Source of the DNA: Streptomyces sp. D2-8
Lineage (GTDB): Bacteria > Actinomycetota > Actinomycetes > Streptomycetales > Streptomycetaceae
NCBI RefSeq assembly: GCF_023184515.1
Contig: NZ_JAAHBP010000005.1
Location: 124,001-188,000 of the forward strand
Direction: 5' to 3'
Length of the DNA stretch: 64,000 nucleotides
Positions 61,722 through 64,000 of the stretch are shown piece by piece; position 1 is the first letter of the stretch, and every line of letters begins with the position of its first letter. A model generated the notes under the pieces. It ran no database searches and was not told the origin of the DNA. It saw only the letters and a program-made list of their open reading frames with translations. Made by a program: the position numbers and the translations under genes.

Positions 61722-64000
61722 CAATCGATCCGCGTCTGCTCCGGTACGCCCGTGCCACCCGGCTCTTCCTGATGGCGGTCGTGGCTCTCGGGGGCGTAGG
61801 GGCCGGGCTGGTCATCGCGCAGGCGATGCTCATCGCCGAGGTGGTGGTCAGTGCGTTCCAGCACCGCATGGCGGTGTCCGAACTCGGCACTCCCCTGCTG
61901 CTGTTGGCCGCCGTCGCGCTCGGCCGGGCGCTGGTCGGCTGGCTCACCGAGCTCGCCGCGCACCGGGCGAGCGCGGCGGTGAAGTCCGAGTTGCGGGGAC
62001 GGTTGCTGGAGCGTTCCGCTGAGCTGGGGCCGGGCTGGCTGAGCGGGCAGCGGACCGGTTCGCTGGTCGCCCTGGCCACCCGGGGCGTCGACGCCCTCGA
62101 CGACTACTTCTCGCGGTATCTGCCGCAGTTGGGTCTCGCGGTGGTCGTGCCGGTGGCGGTACTGGCGCGGATCGTCACCGAGGACTGGGTCTCCGCGGCC
62201 ATCATCGTGGGCACCCTCCCGCTCATCCCGGTCTTCATGGTGCTGATCGGCTGGGCGACCCAGTCCCGGATGGACCGTCAGTGGCGGCTGCTGTCGCGGC
62301 TGTCCGGACACTTCCTGGACGTCGTGGCGGGGCTGCCGACGCTGAAGGTCTTCGGGCGGGCCAAGGCGCAGACCGAGTCGATCCGGCGGATCACCGGCGA
62401 GTACCGGCAGGCGACCATGCGGACGCTGCGGATCGCCTTCATCTCTTCCTTTGCCCTGGAACTGCTCGCGACGATCTCGGTGGCGCTGGTCGCCGTGACG
62501 ATCGGCATGCGGCTGGTGCACGGTGAGATGGACCTGTACATCGGCCTGGTCATCCTGATCCTCGCGCCCGAGGCGTATCTGCCGTTGCGGCAGGTCGGGG
62601 CGCAGTACCACGCGGCGGCGGAGGGGCTCGCGGCGGCAGAGGAGATCTTCGAGGCCTTGGAGACGCCCGTCCCGGCATCTGGCTCCGAGGCCGTGCCGGA
62701 GGGTGCGCTGTCGTTCGAGGGCGTGACCGTCCGGTACCCGGGGCGTTCGGCGGACGCCGTCGCGAACGTGTCCTTCGGCGTCGAGCCCGGGGAGACGGTC
62801 GCGCTGGTGGGGCCGAGCGGCGCCGGTAAGTCGACGCTGCTGAGCGTCCTGCTGGGGTTCGTGCGACCGGCCGAGGGGCGGGTGCGGGTCGGAGGTGTCG
62901 ACCTCGCCGATGCCGACCTGGAGCGGTGGCGCGCCCGAATCGCGTGGGTGCCGCAGCGGCCGCACCTCTACGCCGGGACGATCGCCGAGAACGTACGGCT
63001 GGCGCGGCCCGGCGCCGACGACGACTCCGTCCGGCGGGCGCTGCGGGACGCCGGGGCGCTCGAGTTCGTCGACGCGCTGCCCGAGGGCGTGGACACCGTG
63101 CTCGGTGAGGACGGTGCAGGGCTGTCCGCCGGGCAGCGGCAGCGGCTCGCGCTGGCCCGGGCATTCCTCGCGGACCGGCCCCTGCTGCTGCTCGACGAGC
63201 CGACGGCGGCGCTGGACGGGGCCACCGAGGCCGAGGTCGTCGCGGCGGTGCGGCGCCTTGCGGCCGGCCGGACGGTGCTGCTGGTGGTGCACCGGCCGGC
63301 GCTGCTGGAGGTCGCGGACCGGGTCGTGCGGCTGGAGGTCGCGGACGGGGACGTACGGCCGGCGGAGCCCGAGAGCACCGCTGCCTTGGCCGGGGCGTCC
63401 GGCGTGGCCCGGGGGATCGAGACGCGGTCGGTCGAGGCCGAGCTGCCCACCCCCACCGAGTCCGTCGAAAAGCCGGCTGCAAGTGGTGTCCTCGCGCGCG
63501 TCCGCGCCATGTCCGGTGCCCGGCGTGGGCGCCTGGGACTCGCGCTGCTGTTCGGGAGTCTCGCGCTGGGAAGCGCCGTGGGGCTCATGGCCACCTCCGG
63601 CTGGCTGATCTCGCGGGCCTCGCAGCAGCCGCCCGTGCTGTATCTGATGATGGCCGTCACCGCGACGCGGGCGTTCGGGATCGGGCGGGCCGTGTTCCGG
63701 TACGCCGAGCGGCTGGTGTCGCACGACGCCGTGCTGCGGATGCTGGCGGACACCCGGGTCGCGGTGTTCCGCAGGCTGGAGCGGCTGGCGCCGGCCGGGC
63801 TGCGCCGGGTCCGCCGGGGTGATCTGCTCTCCCGGCTGGTCGCGGACGTGGACGCGCTGCAGGACTACTGGCTGCGGTGGCTGCTGCCCGCCGGGGCGGC
63901 TGTCGTCGTGTCGGCGGCGTCCGTCGGTTTCACGGCATGGCTGCTGCCCGAGGCCGGGGCGGTGCTCGCGGCCGGGCTCCTGGCGGCGGGGGTCGGCGTG
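61715..64000 (+). CDS. cydCD: CydD-CydC fused ABC exporter (partial, C terminus beyond window)
   Basis: GTG at 61715 (GAGG ten bases upstream) gives MKPIDPRLLRYARATRLFLM. The first ABC half has membrane helices to ~residue 320, Walker A GPSGAGKSTL near 366, signature LSAGQRQRLALARA near 470 and Walker B LLLLDEPTAAL near 490. After a Pro/Glu linker a second membrane domain starts (GRLGLALLFGSLALGSAVGL, residue ~600) and is cut by the window. CydDC exports cysteine/glutathione-type thiols needed for cytochrome bd assembly. Confidence 0.95.
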   Translation, partial: MKPIDPRLLRYARATRLFLMAVVALGGVGAGLVIAQAMLIAEVVVSAFQHRMAVSELGTPLLLLAAVALGRALVGWLTELAAHRASAAVKSELRGRLLERSAELGPGWLSGQRTGSLVALATRGVDALDDYFSRYLPQLGLAVVVPVAVLARIVTEDWVSAAIIVGTLPLIPVFMVLIGWATQSRMDRQWRLLSRLSGHFLDVVAGLPTLKVFGRAKAQTESIRRITGEYRQATMRTLRIAFISSFALELLATISVALVAVTIGMRLVHGEMDLYIGLVILILAPEAYLPLRQVGAQYHAAAEGLAAAEEIFEALETPVPASGSEAVPEGALSFEGVTVRYPGRSADAVANVSFGVEPGETVALVGPSGAGKSTLLSVLLGFVRPAEGRVRVGGVDLADADLERWRARIAWVPQRPHLYAGTIAENVRLARPGADDDSVRRALRDAGALEFVDALPEGVDTVLGEDGAGLSAGQRQRLALARAFLADRPLLLLDEPTAALDGATEAEVVAAVRRLAAGRTVLLVVHRPALLEVADRVVRLEVADGDVRPAEPESTAALAGASGVARGIETRSVEAELPTPTESVEKPAASGVLARVRAMSGARRGRLGLALLFGSLALGSAVGLMATSGWLISRASQQPPVLYLMMAVTATRAFGIGRAVFRYAERLVSHDAVLRMLADTRVAVFRRLERLAPAGLRRVRRGDLLSRLVADVDALQDYWLRWLLPAGAAVVVSAASVGFTAWLLPEAGAVLAAGLLAAGVGV

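Noticed and set aside
61064..63724. Minus-strand open frame of 886 codons across cydB/cydCD
   Set aside because: It is antisense to clear cyd genes, is dominated by Arg, Gly, Pro and His, and shows no motifs; a GC-driven shadow.

Overview
The window is high-GC (about 70%) actinobacterial chromosome, and gene content and order point to Streptomyces. Its genes include ssgR-ssgA, ptpA, femX, a thiC with a TPP riboswitch, cydA-cydB-cydCD with a Rex-type operator, and the rpsF-ssb-rpsR-rplI operon next to dnaB. From memory the order matches the S. coelicolor core interval around SCO3894-SCO3947. Eleven exact copies of the Streptomyces ParB site parS (GTTTCACGTGAAAC) and a DnaA-box cluster upstream of dnaB fit a position near oriC.

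Region 1 (1-9600) holds murJ (cut by the left edge), a large anchored DUF6049 protein, the CCA-adding enzyme, an LppU-like protein, an MFS transporter, inositol-3-phosphate synthase, and a PadR regulator with a 13-bp repeat operator. Region 2 (9600-22500) is the cell-wall and replication block: a bifunctional PBP, a GT87-type membrane protein, an alanine-racemase-like protein with FemX, the rpsF-ssb-rpsR-rplI operon, a MATE exporter and dnaB. Region 3 (22500-38000) has a serine hydrolase, acetyltransferases, a MarR/MFS pair, a flavohemoprotein-like fusion, NUDIX and LysR genes, a PLP sulfur-amino-acid enzyme with a minisatellite-encoded N terminus, ptpA, ssgR-ssgA and a YibE/F transporter.

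Region 4 (39867-53244) is the most notable: a 13.4-kb actinomycete integrative and conjugative element (AICE) inserted in the 3' end of thiC. It carries a large serine integrase, a rolling-circle Rep, an FtsK/TraB-like DNA pump, small spread-type proteins, a GntR regulator with paired operators, and cargo (kinase-like protein, XRE/HATPase pair, lipoprotein, secreted protein, degenerate IS5-type transposase). The flanking 12-bp repeat CAGCATGAAGAT starts in the codon of the last Fe-S cysteine of ThiC. The element brings its own recoded 49-residue C-terminal ThiC tail, and the displaced native 43-residue tail lies beyond the right junction. Insertion therefore replaces the ThiC tail instead of destroying the gene. 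No exact parS lies inside the element, which agrees with recent acquisition.

Region 5 (53400-64000) returns to core genes: a membrane protein, a metallophosphoesterase, a LacI regulator, hisC with a 16-codon coupled leader ORF, a frameshifted cyclophilin-like gene, and the cytochrome bd operon. The cydCD gene starts inside a parS site and runs off the right edge.

Several single-base frameshifts (46313 gene, rep 5' end, cyclophilin-like gene, IS remnant) could be real decay or assembly indels. All functional calls are by reading motifs and family memory; no database search was run.
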